Position numbers and translations under genes: made by a program. A stretch of 64,000 nt of DNA from Rhizobium mayense (GTDB taxonomy: Bacteria > Pseudomonadota > Alphaproteobacteria > Rhizobiales > Rhizobiaceae), in the NCBI RefSeq assembly GCF_030272705.1, contig NZ_JARFYM010000006.1, positions 124,001 to 188,000 on the forward strand, in the 5' to 3' direction. Numbering within the stretch: position 1 is the stretch's first letter; the number at the start of each line of letters is the position of its first letter. The notes under the pieces are model-generated. The model had not been told where the DNA came from and made no database searches. It saw only the letters and a list, made by a program, of their open reading frames with translations. Shown here piece after piece: positions 45,261 to 54,804 of the stretch.

Positions 45261-46228
45261 TATCAGCCGCCATCGCAACGGCCGCACCGGCGGCCACCTC
45301 GATCCTGCCACGCCGCGGCGGTTTCTTCGGCCGCCTGTCCGATCTCTTCTGGCGTCGCCCGAAACTCCTGCTTTTCCTAATGCTGACGCCGCCGCTGCTC
45401 TGGCTCGGCATTATCTATATCGGCTCGCTGATCGCACTGCTTCTGCAGAGCTTCTTCTCGATCGACGACTTCTCGGGAATGGTGAACTACGAATTCACGC
45501 TCTCGACCTATGCGCAGCTTTTGAATTCCGCCAATTTCGACATCATCATCCGCACCATCGTGATGGCGGCGCTGGTTACCATCGCCTCCTCCTTCGTTGC
45601 CTTCCCGATCGCCTATTATGCGGCACGGTACGCCAAGGGAAAATGGAAGGCGCTGTTCTATCTCGGCGTGATGCTGCCGCTCTGGTCGAGCTATCTGGTC
45701 AAGGTCTATGCCTGGAAGCTGATCCTCGCCAAGGAAGGCATTTTGACCTGGCTCTTCGACAAGCTTTACCTTGGCTGGCTGCTGGACGGCGTGCTCAATC
45801 TTCCCATCGTCGGCGGCAATTCGCTGTCGGTGAGCTATATCGGCACCTTCCTAGTTTTCGTCTATATCTGGCTGCCCTATATGATCCTGCCGACACAGGC
45901 GGCCCTTGAGCGTGTGCCCGCCAATCTCCTCGAAGCCTCCGCCGATCTTGGCGCCACGCCGAACCAGACCTTCCGCACCGTGTTGCTGCCGCTGGCGCTG
46001 CCCGGCGTCGTTGCCGGCTCGATCTTCACTTTCTCGCTGACGCTGGGCGACTACATCATCCCGCAGATCATCGGCTCATCGCGCCTCTTCATCGGCCAGG
46101 CGGTCTATGCGCAACAGGGCACCGCGGGCAATGTGCCGCTCGCCGCCGCCTTCTCGGTCGTGCCTATCGTCATCATGGCCATCTATCTATGGATCGCCAA
46201 AAAACAGGGAGCTTTCGATGCGCTCTGA
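45257..46228 (+). CDS. ydcU: ABC transporter permease (YdcU-like)
   Basis: 323 aa. About six membrane helices after an N-terminal cytoplasmic stretch. The EAA loop is [27 protein letters not shown] (~225-250). It forms one half of the polyamine channel. It overlaps ydcT by 4 bp and ydcV by 11 bp. Confidence 0.92.
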   Translation: MISAAIATAAPAATSILPRRGGFFGRLSDLFWRRPKLLLFLMLTPPLLWLGIIYIGSLIALLLQSFFSIDDFSGMVNYEFTLSTYAQLLNSANFDIIIRTIVMAALVTIASSFVAFPIAYYAARYAKGKWKALFYLGVMLPLWSSYLVKVYAWKLILAKEGILTWLFDKLYLGWLLDGVLNLPIVGGNSLSVSYIGTFLVFVYIWLPYMILPTQAALERVPANLLEASADLGATPNQTFRTVLLPLALPGVVAGSIFTFSLTLGDYIIPQIIGSSRLFIGQAVYAQQGTAGNVPLAAAFSVVPIVIMAIYLWIAKKQGAFDAL

Positions 46229-47033
46229 TCGCGGCCAAAACGCTTCCCTGCCCCTGAAGATTGCAGCCGCCGGCGGCCTGCTCTTCCTGCATCTGCCGAT
46301 CCTGCTGATCTTCGTCTATGCCTTCACCACCGAGGAGAAGAGCTATCAGTGGCCGCCGCCAGGCTTTACGCTGCAATGGTTTGGCATAGCCTGGAACCGG
46401 CCGGATGTCTGGTCGTCGCTGGCGCTATCAGTGCAGGTGGCGACGATCGCGACCGTCATCGCCCTGGTGCTCGGCACGCTCTGCGCCGCCGCCGTCAGCC
46501 AGACGAAATTCTTCGGACGCGAAGCGATCTCGCTTCTGGTGATCCTGCCGATTGCACTTCCCGGCATCATCACCGGCATTGCGCTACGCTCGGCCTTCAG
46601 CCTGTTCGATATTCCCTTCTCGGTCTGGACGATCGTTCTCGGCCACGCCACCTTCTGCGTCGTCGTGGTCTATAACAATGCGGTCGCCCGCTTCCGCCGC
46701 ACCTCCGGTTCGCTGATCGAAGCCTCGATGGACCTTGGGGCCGACGGCTTCCAGACCTTCCGCCATATCATCCTGCCGAATATCGGCACGGCGCTGCTCG
46801 CCGGCGGCATGCTCGCCTTCGCGCTTTCCTTCGACGAGGTCATCGTCACGACGTTTACCGGCGGCCAGCAGATGACCTTGCCGATCTGGATGCTGGAAGA
46901 GCTGATCCGTCCGCGCCAGCGCCCTGTTACCAACGTCGTCGCTGTGGTCGTGGTGCTCGTCACCTTCCTGCCGATCCTGGCGGCCTACTATCTTACCCGC
47001 GACGGCGACCAAATCGCTGGCGGCGGCAAATGA
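46218..47033 (+). CDS. ydcV: ABC transporter permease (YdcV-like)
   Basis: 271 aa from the ATG at 46218 with GGGAG upstream; the longer frame from 46107 runs inside ydcU and is rejected. Six membrane helices; the EAA loop is [25 protein letters not shown] (~157-180). It is the second half of the channel. The aldehyde dehydrogenase gene follows after 15 bp. Confidence 0.92.
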   Translation: MRSDRGQNASLPLKIAAAGGLLFLHLPILLIFVYAFTTEEKSYQWPPPGFTLQWFGIAWNRPDVWSSLALSVQVATIATVIALVLGTLCAAAVSQTKFFGREAISLLVILPIALPGIITGIALRSAFSLFDIPFSVWTIVLGHATFCVVVVYNNAVARFRRTSGSLIEASMDLGADGFQTFRHIILPNIGTALLAGGMLAFALSFDEVIVTTFTGGQQMTLPIWMLEELIRPRQRPVTNVVAVVVVLVTFLPILAAYYLTRDGDQIAGGGK

Positions 47034-47048
47034 AAAAGGGAGAATATT

Positions 47049-48476
47049 ATGGACACCCAGATGCTGATCGGCTCCCGCTTTGAGGCCGGCACCGAGACGG
47101 AAGAGCATATCCTCAATCCGAAGTCCGGAGAGACCGTGCTCAACCTGCCGGAAGCCTCGCTCGGCCAGATCGATGCTGCCGTCGACGCCGCCGAAAAAGC
47201 CTTTGTAAGCTGGTCGCAGACGACGCCCGGGCAACGCTCCGCCTATCTCCTGAAGATCGCCGACGCCATCGAGAAGGATGCCGAAGGTTTCGCGACACTG
47301 GAAGCGCTGAACTGCGGCAAGCCGATCAACGCCGTCCTCAACGACGAAATCCCCGCCATCGTCGACTGCTACCGGTTCTTCGCCGGCGCGGTGCGCAACC
47401 TGCATGGCCCGGTCGCCGGCGAATACCTGCCCGGCCACACCTCCATGATCCGCCGCGATCCCATCGGCATCGTCGGATCGATCGCGCCATGGAACTATCC
47501 GCTGATGATGATGGCCTGGAAGCTGGCACCGGCGATCGCCGGCGGCAACACCGTCGTATTCAAGCCCTCGGAACAGACGCCGCTGACGGCGCTGAAGATG
47601 GCGAAGCTGCTGGCCGACATCCTGCCGGAAGGCGTCGTCAACGTCATCCTCGGTCGCGGCGAGAGCGTCGGCAACGCGCTGATCAACCACTCGAAAATCG
47701 GCATGGTGTCGATCACCGGCGACGTCGCCACCGGCAAGAAAGTGCTGCAGGCCGCCGCCAAAACGGTCAAGCGCACGCATCTCGAACTCGGCGGCAAGGC
47801 CCCGGTCATCGTCTTCGACGATGCAGATATCGACGCCGTCGTCGCCGGCATCAGGACCTTCGGCTACTACAATGCCGGCCAGGACTGCACCGCCGCATGC
47901 CGCATCTACGCTGACGCCAAGGTCTATGACAATTTCGTCGCAGACCTGACCTCCGCCGTCTCCAGCATCAAGTTCAATCTGACTGACGACGCCGAAAACG
48001 AAATCGGCCCGCTGATCTCCAAACGCCAACGGGACCGTGTCGAGAGCTTCGTCACCCGCGCCGCCGAACATAAGCACATGCAGATCACCACCGGCGGCAA
48101 GACTTCGGGTGATCGCGGCTTCTTCTACGCCCCGACCGTGGTTGCCGGCGCCACACAAGACGACGAAATCGTCCGTCGCGAGGTGTTCGGCCCGGTCGTC
48201 TCCGTCACCCGCTTCACGGATATCGCGGATGCCGTGACCTGGGCCAACGACAGCGACTATGGCCTGGCATCCTCTGTCTGGACCAAGGACATCAGCCGCG
48301 GCATGCAAACCGCCGCCCGCCTGCAATATGGCTGCACCTGGATCAACACCCACTTCATGCTTGTCAACGAGATGCCCCATGGCGGCCTGAAGCAATCCGG
48401 CTATGGCAAGGATATGTCGGTCTACGCGCTGGAGGACTACACCGCCGTCCGGCACGTGATGATCAACCATGGGTGA
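47049..48476 (+). CDS. patD: Gamma-aminobutyraldehyde dehydrogenase (PatD/YdcW-like)
   Basis: 475 aa. It oxidises 4-aminobutanal, the product of putrescine transamination, to GABA with NAD+. The catalytic Cys is C280 in [11 protein letters not shown] and the general-base Glu is E246 in [19 protein letters not shown] and FKPSEQTPL bind the cofactor. Gene order ydcS-T-U-V-patD is the same as in E. coli, which supports the substrate. The matching transaminase (PatA) is not in this window. Confidence 0.9.
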   Translation: MDTQMLIGSRFEAGTETEEHILNPKSGETVLNLPEASLGQIDAAVDAAEKAFVSWSQTTPGQRSAYLLKIADAIEKDAEGFATLEALNCGKPINAVLNDEIPAIVDCYRFFAGAVRNLHGPVAGEYLPGHTSMIRRDPIGIVGSIAPWNYPLMMMAWKLAPAIAGGNTVVFKPSEQTPLTALKMAKLLADILPEGVVNVILGRGESVGNALINHSKIGMVSITGDVATGKKVLQAAAKTVKRTHLELGGKAPVIVFDDADIDAVVAGIRTFGYYNAGQDCTAACRIYADAKVYDNFVADLTSAVSSIKFNLTDDAENEIGPLISKRQRDRVESFVTRAAEHKHMQITTGGKTSGDRGFFYAPTVVAGATQDDEIVRREVFGPVVSVTRFTDIADAVTWANDSDYGLASSVWTKDISRGMQTAARLQYGCTWINTHFMLVNEMPHGGLKQSGYGKDMSVYALEDYTAVRHVMINHG

Positions 48477-48617
48477 GAAGCGGTCGGCATAGCACTGCAA
48501 TCGCATGACCAGTGCTGCGTCACTTACCAAAGCCCATCTCCCGGCAATCGAAACGGTATCGGAACAATTTCCAGTCTCCTGCGTCTTCGTTAGGCGCAAC
48601 GCAGAGGAGATTTTCTG

Positions 48618-48791
48618 ATGCTGAAGTGGGCTCTGATATTCTTCATAATTTCTCTGGTCGCCGGGTATTTCGGCTTTTCCGGCGTATCAGCCGCGACGGC
48701 AACGATCGCCCGCGTGCTTTTTGTCATCTTCGTGATCATCTTCCTGGTGTTCCTGATCCTGGCAGTCATGGCCGGCAACGCGGTCGTGTGA
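48618..48791 (+). CDS. DUF1328 (YtjA-type) small membrane protein
   Basis: 57 aa: [19 protein letters not shown] at the start, [19 protein letters not shown], and ending VMAGNAVV. Two hydrophobic helices fill almost the whole length, exactly as in the DUF1328/YtjA family of inner-membrane proteins of unknown function. GAGGAG lies 8-13 bases before the ATG. It stands alone 142 bp behind patD and is convergent with the DUF1345 gene. Confidence 0.88.
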   Translation: MLKWALIFFIISLVAGYFGFSGVSAATATIARVLFVIFVIIFLVFLILAVMAGNAVV

Positions 48792-48835
48792 TGAACGGCG
48801 GGCGATGACGATACGGAGGCACTTGACGGAGCGGG

Positions 48836-49510
48836 CTACACCAAACTCGCCCCGACGTTGATTGCAAGTGCCAGGATCGTCGTGTTGAACAAGAACGACA
48901 GGATGGCATGCAGCAGCACCAGCTTGCGCATGCCGACGGTAGAAACGCCGATATCCGCGGTCTGGGCGGCGACACCGATGGTGAAGGAGAAATAGAGGAA
49001 ATCCCAATAGATGGGCTCCTCCACCGGTTCGGCAAATTTCAGCCCCTGCCCCGTATGAAAATCGCGGTAGTAGCGATGCGCATAGTGGTTCGTGAAAAGT
49101 ATATGCAGGAACACCCAGGAAATCAGGATCGTCACAATCGCCATCAATGCGTGGAAAAGCGCCACTTCCGGCGGCGCTTCCTTGACGCCAAGCAGTTCCA
49201 GGGCGATGCCGCCGACGCTGGCGATCGCAGCCGCAATCGACAAGAACAGCAGAAATGCATCCGAGAAATCGATGTCGGCCGAGCGCTTGCGGATGCGATG
49301 CACGTCGGATGTCAGCATCCGGTATAGGCTGTAGACGACATAGACGACGGCGGTAGCGTTCCACGCGAAGAGCACATTGCTCGCGTTGAAGGCGCGCGAA
49401 GTCAGCAGCAGGAAGACGGCGACACCGACCGCGACGCTGACAAGAATCACCTGATGCTTGCGTAACAGCATGGCGCCCCTGGAACGATGCTGTTGTCCGT
49501 CCGTGGGCAT
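48836..49510 (-). CDS. DUF1345 family membrane protein
   Basis: 224 aa with about five or six membrane helices. The segment FAEPVEEPIYWDFLYFSFTIGVAAQTADIGV (~157-187) is the family signature. Function unknown. It may be preceded by a short cytoplasmic tail (MPTDGQQHRSRG); a later ATG (residue 14) is an alternative start. It stands alone in its direction. Confidence 0.85.
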   Translation of the reverse strand: MPTDGQQHRSRGAMLLRKHQVILVSVAVGVAVFLLLTSRAFNASNVLFAWNATAVVYVVYSLYRMLTSDVHRIRKRSADIDFSDAFLLFLSIAAAIASVGGIALELLGVKEAPPEVALFHALMAIVTILISWVFLHILFTNHYAHRYYRDFHTGQGLKFAEPVEEPIYWDFLYFSFTIGVAAQTADIGVSTVGMRKLVLLHAILSFLFNTTILALAINVGASLV

Positions 49511-49570
49511 GCCGCTCTCCCGATCACTAATTCTCTTTCAGATATAGATTCTCTGATGGAAGTGGCAAAC

Positions 49571-49598
49571 AAAAAGAGGCCTCGCGATGCGAGACCTC
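49571..49598 (-). terminator. Rho-independent terminator of the SDR/sugar operon
   Basis: GAGGCCTCGC (49576-49585) pairs with GCGAGACCTC (49589-49598), one G-U, 3-base loop. On the minus strand it is followed by TTTTTG. It marks the end of the leftward 10-gene operon, 23 bp after the SDR stop. Confidence 0.8.
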
Positions 49599-49620
49599 CG
49601 AGCTCGGAGAAGACGCTAAT

Positions 49621-50352
49621 TCAGGCCGTCCAGCCACCGTCTATGACATGGATCTGGCCGGTGGTGAAGCCAGCCTCGTCGCCGGCGAGATAGGTTACCA
49701 GGGCTGCGATTTCCTTGGCATCCGCGATGCGGCCCATCGGCTGGCGGGCGATGAAATCGGTCATGGCCTTCTCGTAGTCGCCAGTGGCGCGCAGGCGCTC
49801 ATGCAGCGACGGGCTGTCAACGGTGCCGGGGCAAACGGCATTGACGCGGATGCCCTTGGAGACGAAATCGGCGGCAATCGATTTGGTAAGGCCGATGACG
49901 GCTGCCTTGGAGGCGCAATAGGCGAAGCGGTTCGGCACGCCTTTCACGCTCGAGGCGACAGAGGACATGTTGACGATCGATCCTTTGCCCTTTTCAAGCA
50001 TGCCCGGCAGGAAGATGCGGCAGGTCGTATACATCGCCTTCGCATTGAGATTGAAGGAAAAATCCCAATCCTTCTCTTCGCAGTCGAGGATGGTGCCGGC
50101 ATGCACGAAGCCGGCGCAATTGAAGAGCACGTCGATCGGGCCAAGTTCGTCGGCGTAGGCCTTGACCGCAGCGCCATCGAGCACATTCAGTACATGCTTG
50201 CTTGCGCCTTCCAGCGTCGAAAGCGTCTGCTCGTTGATGTCGGTGGCATATACATGCGCACCGAGCGAAATGAAGCGCTCGGCCGTCGCCCGTCCGATAC
50301 CCTGTCCCGCCGCCGTGATGACGACCTTCTTGCCTTCCAATCCGTGACCCAT
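49621..50352 (-). CDS. Short-chain dehydrogenase/reductase (keto-deoxy sugar acid type)
   Basis: 243 aa classical SDR. The NAD motif is [10 protein letters not shown] (13-22), the NNAG-type motif FNCAG (77-81), the catalytic Ser near 131-135, and Y145-x3-K149. The overall sequence resembles DHRS6/BDH2 and the 2-keto-3-deoxy-L-fuconate dehydrogenases of sugar-acid pathways. It is the last gene of the leftward operon, 113 bp behind the binding-protein homologue, with a repeat between. I infer oxidation of a 2-keto-3-deoxy acid made by the upstream dehydratase. Confidence 0.83.
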   Translation of the reverse strand: MGHGLEGKKVVITAAGQGIGRATAERFISLGAHVYATDINEQTLSTLEGASKHVLNVLDGAAVKAYADELGPIDVLFNCAGFVHAGTILDCEEKDWDFSFNLNAKAMYTTCRIFLPGMLEKGKGSIVNMSSVASSVKGVPNRFAYCASKAAVIGLTKSIAADFVSKGIRVNAVCPGTVDSPSLHERLRATGDYEKAMTDFIARQPMGRIADAKEIAALVTYLAGDEAGFTTGQIHVIDGGWTA

Positions 50353-50374
50353 AGTCCTGATCCTTTCCTCCAGG

Positions 50375-50456
50375 GCATGATCTCAAGACCGAGGGCCACT
50401 CAGCGAAATGCGTGGCGGCCCGCAGATAAGATCACGCGAAAACAAACAGCTAGAGC
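50375..50456. repeat. Diverged palindromic intergenic repeat
   Basis: GCATGATCT (50375) at one end and GATCACGCGAAAACAAAC (50430-50447) at the other match the ends of the repeat at 8166-8219, but the middle has diverged. It fills the gap between the solute-binding-protein homologue and the SDR gene. Confidence 0.5.
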
Positions 50457-50465
50457 CGCCTTGCC

Positions 50466-51599
50466 CTAGCCTTCGAACGATTGTGCGAAGAGCCGGTTGA
50501 GCTTGTCGATGAGGACTGTATGCCGCTCGCCTGTGCGCAGTCCATTGGTAATGATGTTCGAAGCCTCGCTCTGGAACGCCATGTAGCCGTCATGACGCGG
50601 CCGGACATAGGCACCCTCTAGCGTGGCGCGCGTATTGCGGTAGAAATCAAGCGCAGGCGCGTTAACGGCATTGCTGACCCACGCATCTGAGTGACCCGGT
50701 TGACCGTTGCCGCTTGCGTAGGCGCCTGCTTGCACCGGCCCGCCGGCGATCCAGCGCGCAAAGGCTTTGGCCTCTTCCGGTGCCTGCGTCCTGGCCGAAA
50801 CGGCAATACCTGTGCCGCCGAGCGCCGAGCCGTTCGGTGCACGTCCATCGATCACGGGCATGTCGGCAAAGGCTAAGCGCGCCGGTCGGAATCCGGCAAA
50901 GGAATAGCTGACGTAGCCATAGGCGAAGGGAACGACGTAGTAGCGGCAATCCGGCTCACTCATCAGATCGAAGATGGCGATCGGGTCCATTTCGTAGCAT
51001 TTGGCATCCATGCCGCCGGCGAGCCGCGCCATCCAGTCGAGCACGGCTTCTCCATCCGCCTTGGCGATGAGTTCCGGCCCCTCGACGCTGCAGGGTGTGC
51101 CGAGATGCGCCGCCAGCGTGAAGAAGGTCATCAGCGAATGCGGCGGCCGCATCGGCAGGATCGCCCTGCCCTTGGCCGCCAGCGATACGATCTCGGCGAG
51201 ATCGGTGATCGGCCCGCTCAAGCGGTCCGGCCGGTAAGCCTGAACCTGCGTCGCCGCATCGATCGGAAAGCCCCATTGCCGGCCTTGCCAATTGTAGCTC
51301 GGAAAGGAGCGCCCAACCGTGCCGGCGGCGATTGCGGCTACCTCATCCGCATGGTCCGCCTCGTCGAGCGGCAGCAGACAATTCTCCCGCGTGATCTGCC
51401 CGACATGCGGATGGTCGATGACGATCAGATCATAGGAGGCCGCAAGCTCCTCCACCGGAAAGGTCTCGAAATCCTGCAGGGAACGCTTCTCCCAAACGAT
51501 CTCGACACCGGTCTTTTTCGACCAGAGTTTCGAACATGCCACCATCGGGTCGTAGCCGCGCGGATGCGACCAGGTCATTCCCTTGAATTTCACCATCAT
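50466..51599 (-). CDS. Solute-binding-protein homologue without signal peptide
   Basis: 377 aa resembling family 1 extracellular sugar-binding proteins (AYRPDRL, FVVP-type middle, GGTGIAVSARTQAPEEAKAFARWI, and a GAYASGNGQPG segment). It begins directly with the mature domain: MMVKFKGMTWSHPRGYDP has no hydrophobic stretch. An in-frame TGA lies only two codons upstream, so no signal peptide can be added. It starts 6 bp after the MaoC stop, in the same frame. It should therefore stay in the cytoplasm and may bind a pathway intermediate or act as an enzyme. The importer has its own secreted binding protein at 57.9-59.2 kb. Confidence 0.8.
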   Translation of the reverse strand: MMVKFKGMTWSHPRGYDPMVACSKLWSKKTGVEIVWEKRSLQDFETFPVEELAASYDLIVIDHPHVGQITRENCLLPLDEADHADEVAAIAAGTVGRSFPSYNWQGRQWGFPIDAATQVQAYRPDRLSGPITDLAEIVSLAAKGRAILPMRPPHSLMTFFTLAAHLGTPCSVEGPELIAKADGEAVLDWMARLAGGMDAKCYEMDPIAIFDLMSEPDCRYYVVPFAYGYVSYSFAGFRPARLAFADMPVIDGRAPNGSALGGTGIAVSARTQAPEEAKAFARWIAGGPVQAGAYASGNGQPGHSDAWVSNAVNAPALDFYRNTRATLEGAYVRPRHDGYMAFQSEASNIITNGLRTGERHTVLIDKLNRLFAQSFEG

Positions 51600-51605
51600 T
51601 CTCTC

Positions 51606-52058
51606 TCAGTTTTCCGCCTTGCGCTCGACGATCAGGATGTGGTCGGCAGCGAGTACGACTTCGTCGCGCTGGTTCAGCACCTCGCAACGTTCGACGACGC
51701 GGCCGGAGGCTGGGCGTTTCGGATCGTCCTCTTTTGCCGATATCGTCACCCGCGTGCGGATCGTGTCGCCGATGTGCACGGGACGGATGAACCGCAGCCG
51801 GTCATAGCCATAGGAAAAGGCAACGGGATTGATGAGCGACGCCGTCAGCCCGACGCCGATCGAAAAGATCATCGTGCCATGGGCGATGCGCTGACCGCCG
51901 GGCAAGGTCTTAGCGAATTCCGCATCCATATGATGCGGAAAAAAATCGCCGGTATGACCGGCATGGACGACGAAATCGGTCTCGGTGATCGTCCGTCCCG
52001 TTGTCGTCCGGACGTGACCGAGCGCGTAGTCTTCGAAGTAGATCGTCTGTTCGGCCAT
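51606..52058 (-). CDS. MaoC-type hot-dog (R)-hydratase, intact active site
   Basis: 150 aa single hot-dog domain. The hydratase motif [15 protein letters not shown] gives D38-x4-H43, and RIAHGTM gives H60-G61, all as in (R)-specific enoyl-CoA hydratases. It would hydrate or dehydrate a CoA-thioester or similar acid. It sits 3 bp behind the Gfo/Idh gene and 6 bp before the binding-protein homologue. A paralogue with a changed active site is encoded in the rightward arm; the two share FSYGYD(R/K)LRFI(R/K)P and IGDTI. Confidence 0.87.
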   Translation of the reverse strand: MAEQTIYFEDYALGHVRTTTGRTITETDFVVHAGHTGDFFPHHMDAEFAKTLPGGQRIAHGTMIFSIGVGLTASLINPVAFSYGYDRLRFIRPVHIGDTIRTRVTISAKEDDPKRPASGRVVERCEVLNQRDEVVLAADHILIVERKAEN

Positions 52059-52061
52059 CGC

Positions 52062-53135
52062 TTACACCTTTGGAAGTCCGGCAATCGGTGTTGCTGGCTG
52101 CGCGCTCGATTGATAGGCCGCCTCGACCAGCGCCATGGTCTGCCAGGCATCTTCGACGGAGCCGACCAATGTCTCGTCCTTGCCCGAGGCGAAGCGCTGC
52201 AGATTGGCCATGCGGTTGACGAAGGCATCCGGGAACCAGGCGCCTTCGAGCTTCACCTCGACCCAATCGCTGCCGCCGGCCGGGCGAATCCACAGTTCGT
52301 CCGGCTCGCCGCGCGGATAGTCCAGATTGACGCCGAGCTTGATATAGGCCGCGCCCTTGGTGCCGGAGATACGGAATTCGCAAGCCTGGAACTTGCGGCC
52401 GAAATCATGGTCGTGATTGACCGAAAGCACACAGCGCACCTTGTCGCCATAGTCCAGGATCGCAGCCGTGCGCGTCTGCGCCACCTCATGGTTCGGATGG
52501 CCGATGGTCTTGGCATGCACGCCCCTGGGATTGCCGAGCAGGCCACGGATGAAGTCGAGATAGTGGATCGAGTGCATGGCGATCTCGATGCGCGGCAGGC
52601 CTTTCAGGAAAGGCCACAGCCCCCAGGGCGTCGCCAGCGCCAGCCAGGCGTCGAAATCGACGACCTCGCCGAGGTAGCCCTTCTCGACCGCGTCGTAGAG
52701 CGCGAGCATCATCGGTGCAAAGCGGAGCTGAAAATTGACGGCCGCCTTGATGTCGCGCTCGCGGCATACTCTGAGAATCTCAGTCGCTCCGGCAAGATCG
52801 CTGCCCATCGGCTTCTGGGTCAGCGCGAAAGAACCGCGCGGCAGCTTGGCAAGGATTGCGGCGTGGGCGGCCGGAGGTGTTGCCAGATCGAAGATCGCAC
52901 CTTCGACCGCAAGCGCCTCAGCCTCGGATGCGAAGGCGCGTATTCCCCATTGATCCGCCAGGGTCTTTGCCTTTTCCCCGTTCGGATCATAGAGGCCAAC
53001 GACCGGGAAGCCCGCCTTGTTGTAGGCGGGCAGGTGTGCATCGCCGACGATGCTGCCGGCGCCGAAGATGACGATCGGACGCGGCGTGGTGGGCTTCGGC
53101 CACCATTGGCGCAGGGAGGTGGGATCGAAGGTCAT
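52062..53135 (-). CDS. Gfo/Idh/MocA family sugar dehydrogenase
   Basis: 357 aa from the ATG at 53135 (longer frame from 53267 is a TTG start within a repeat). Rossmann motif IVIFGAGSIVGDAHLPAY (~21-38). The usual E/D-K-P motif reads QKP (ALTQKPMGSD), a departure from the family. IEIAMHSIHYLDFIRGLLG (~185-203) supplies the catalytic His region. It probably oxidises a sugar at C1 to a lactone or at C3; this is inferred from its place between the mutarotase and the MaoC gene. Confidence 0.83.
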   Translation of the reverse strand: MTFDPTSLRQWWPKPTTPRPIVIFGAGSIVGDAHLPAYNKAGFPVVGLYDPNGEKAKTLADQWGIRAFASEAEALAVEGAIFDLATPPAAHAAILAKLPRGSFALTQKPMGSDLAGATEILRVCRERDIKAAVNFQLRFAPMMLALYDAVEKGYLGEVVDFDAWLALATPWGLWPFLKGLPRIEIAMHSIHYLDFIRGLLGNPRGVHAKTIGHPNHEVAQTRTAAILDYGDKVRCVLSVNHDHDFGRKFQACEFRISGTKGAAYIKLGVNLDYPRGEPDELWIRPAGGSDWVEVKLEGAWFPDAFVNRMANLQRFASGKDETLVGSVEDAWQTMALVEAAYQSSAQPATPIAGLPKV

Positions 53136-53182
53136 GAGTTCAACTCCGGTCGTGAGAAGCCCCTCGTCCGGCCTGTCGGCCA

Positions 53183-53320
53183 CCTTCTCCCCGTTTTGAC
53201 GGGGAGAAGGTGATGGGCGCACCCTGGTCCGCCCCTCAACTCTGTAGAAATCGAGAGGCTGCCGCAAAAAAGGTTGTTCCCTCTCCCCGCCTGCGGGGAG
53301 AGGGCTAGGGTGAGGGGCTG
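53183..53320. repeat. Palindromic repeat pair inside the sugar-acid operon
   Basis: CCTTCTCCCCG / CGGGGAGAAGG (53183-53193 with 53200-53210) and, further on, CCTCTCCCCGC / GCGGGGAGAGG (about 53279-53303) with a GGGTGAGGGG tail. This is the same two-stem plan as at 28779-28866. It fills the 195-base gap between the mutarotase and Gfo/Idh genes and would be transcribed. Confidence 0.65.
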
Positions 53321-53330
53321 TCCTTGCAAA

Positions 53331-53660
53331 TCAGTCAAGATGAAACACCTCCTCCATCATCGCCCACCATTCGCCTTCCTTGCGGGTATCGAGCGGCTTC
53401 TGGCAGGGCATGCAGACGGACCACCATTCCTGGTTTTTCGGGCTCGCAGCCATGTTGCGCATGTCGGCCTCGAAATCCGTGCCGAGATATTCCCAATAGC
53501 CGAAGAGCAGGTTTTCCGGCTCTTTCAGGAAAATCGAGTAGTTGGTGATGTTGCACTCGGAGATCAGCGCCAGGATTTCGGGCCAGACCGCCGCATGCAG
53601 GCGCTTGTATTCCTCGACCTTTGACGGCTCCAGGCCGATCATCATCCCCATCCGCTGCAT
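53331..53660 (-). CDS. L-rhamnose mutarotase family protein (RhaM-like)
   Basis: 109 aa (E. coli RhaM has 104). RhaM-family proteins interconvert alpha and beta anomers of 6-deoxy sugars such as L-rhamnose and L-fucose. His22 and Tyr41, active-site residues in RhaM, are at the same numbers here (YKRLHAAVWPEI; NITNYSIFL), and the NQEWW pair follows. It lies 14 bp behind the dehydratase gene. It implies that the locus handles a pyranose. Confidence 0.9.
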   Translation of the reverse strand: MQRMGMMIGLEPSKVEEYKRLHAAVWPEILALISECNITNYSIFLKEPENLLFGYWEYLGTDFEADMRNMAASPKNQEWWSVCMPCQKPLDTRKEGEWWAMMEEVFHLD

Positions 53661-53674
53661 GGCCTAATCCTCCC

Positions 53675-54787
53675 TTAGCCGTGAATCTCTTTCGTGAACT
53701 CACCGATCGAGCGCGCCTTCACCGCTTCCCAGTCCCAAGCGATGCCGACGCCGGGTTCAGCGGGGGCGATAGCCTTGCCGTCAACGATCTCCATGCCCTT
53801 AGTGGTGAGATCGTCGAGCTGCGGGATATATTCGACATATTTCCCGTTCGGCACGGCGCAGACGAGACTGACATGCAGTTCCATCAGGAAGTGCGGGCAG
53901 ACCGGGATATCGAAGGCTTCCGCCGCATGCGCCACCTTGAGCCATGGCGTAATGCCGCCGATGCGGGCAACGTCTACCTGGACGATCGAGCACGCGCCCT
54001 TCTGCATGTATTCGCGGAAATGCCGGATCGAATAGATGGATTCGCCGACCGCGATCGGCGTCGGCGTCGAGCGCGTCAGTCGGATGTGGCCGTCGAGATC
54101 ATCGGCCGGCAGCGGCTCCTCGATCCAAGCGAGATCCAGCTCCCTCAACCTTGCGGCACGGCGGATGACTTCGTCGACCGTGAAGCCTTGATTGCAGTCC
54201 GTCATGATCTCGAAGCCGGAGCCGAGCGCCAGACGCATCGCCGAAAGCCGGTCGTAGTCCTCGGACCCATGCGGCTTGCCGATCTTCACCTTCGAGCCCG
54301 AGAAGCCCCTGGCCTTCGCCTGCAGGGCGTCCTCGACCAAGGCTTCCTTCTCGATATGCAGCCAGCCGCCTTCTGTCGTGTAAAGCGGGCAACGATCCTT
54401 GGCGCCGCCGGCAAGCTTCCAGAGCGGCAAATTCTGCTTCCTCGCCCGCAGGTCCCAAAGCGCCGTATCGATAGCCGCAAGCGCCAGGGCCGTGATCGCG
54501 CCGATTGTCGTCGCGTGAGTGGCAAATTCCATCTTATGCCAGATCGCCTCGATGCATTCGGCATCCTCGCCGATCAGCAGTGGCGCGAGATGGTCCGATA
54601 GCAGCCGCATGACCGAGGAACCGCCGGTGCCGATCGTATAGCTGTAGCCGGTCCCGACGGCACCGTCGGAATCGGTGATGGTGACGATCGGCGTCTCCTG
54701 GCTGACGAAGCTCTGGATCGCATCCGTCCGCTTCACCTTCGGCGGCAGGTCGACCATGCACAGTTCAATTTTTTCGATACGGGCCAT
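53675..54787 (-). CDS. Mandelate racemase/muconate lactonizing family, sugar acid dehydratase-type
   Basis: 370 aa from the ATG at 54787 (GGGAGA upstream). Complete mandelate-racemase active site: K166-x-K168 (SKVKIGK), metal ligands D197 (TDCNQG), E223 (WIEEPL) and E249 (VGESIY), D272 (QVDVARIGG) and catalytic His299 (CPHFLMELH). In this subgroup such a set fits dehydration of an acid sugar (galactarate, talarate, fuconate, lyxonate) or racemisation; L-fuconate dehydratases are usually longer (~440 aa). I infer conversion of an aldonate to a 2-keto-3-deoxy acid. It is 17 bp behind the ATPase gene. Confidence 0.88.
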   Translation of the reverse strand: MARIEKIELCMVDLPPKVKRTDAIQSFVSQETPIVTITDSDGAVGTGYSYTIGTGGSSVMRLLSDHLAPLLIGEDAECIEAIWHKMEFATHATTIGAITALALAAIDTALWDLRARKQNLPLWKLAGGAKDRCPLYTTEGGWLHIEKEALVEDALQAKARGFSGSKVKIGKPHGSEDYDRLSAMRLALGSGFEIMTDCNQGFTVDEVIRRAARLRELDLAWIEEPLPADDLDGHIRLTRSTPTPIAVGESIYSIRHFREYMQKGACSIVQVDVARIGGITPWLKVAHAAEAFDIPVCPHFLMELHVSLVCAVPNGKYVEYIPQLDDLTTKGMEIVDGKAIAPAEPGVGIAWDWEAVKARSIGEFTKEIHG

Positions 54788-54804
54788 GTTCCGGTCTCCC
54801 TCGC

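Noticed and set aside
46584..48599. 671-codon frame on the minus strand
   Set aside because: Antisense to ydcV and patD, both clearly real.
50466..51599. Treating the binding-protein homologue as a normal secreted transporter part
   Set aside because: The in-frame TGA two codons before the start and the absence of any hydrophobic N-terminal stretch exclude a signal peptide.
51105..53213. 702-codon frame on the plus strand
   Set aside because: Antisense to three consecutive real genes in the leftward operon.
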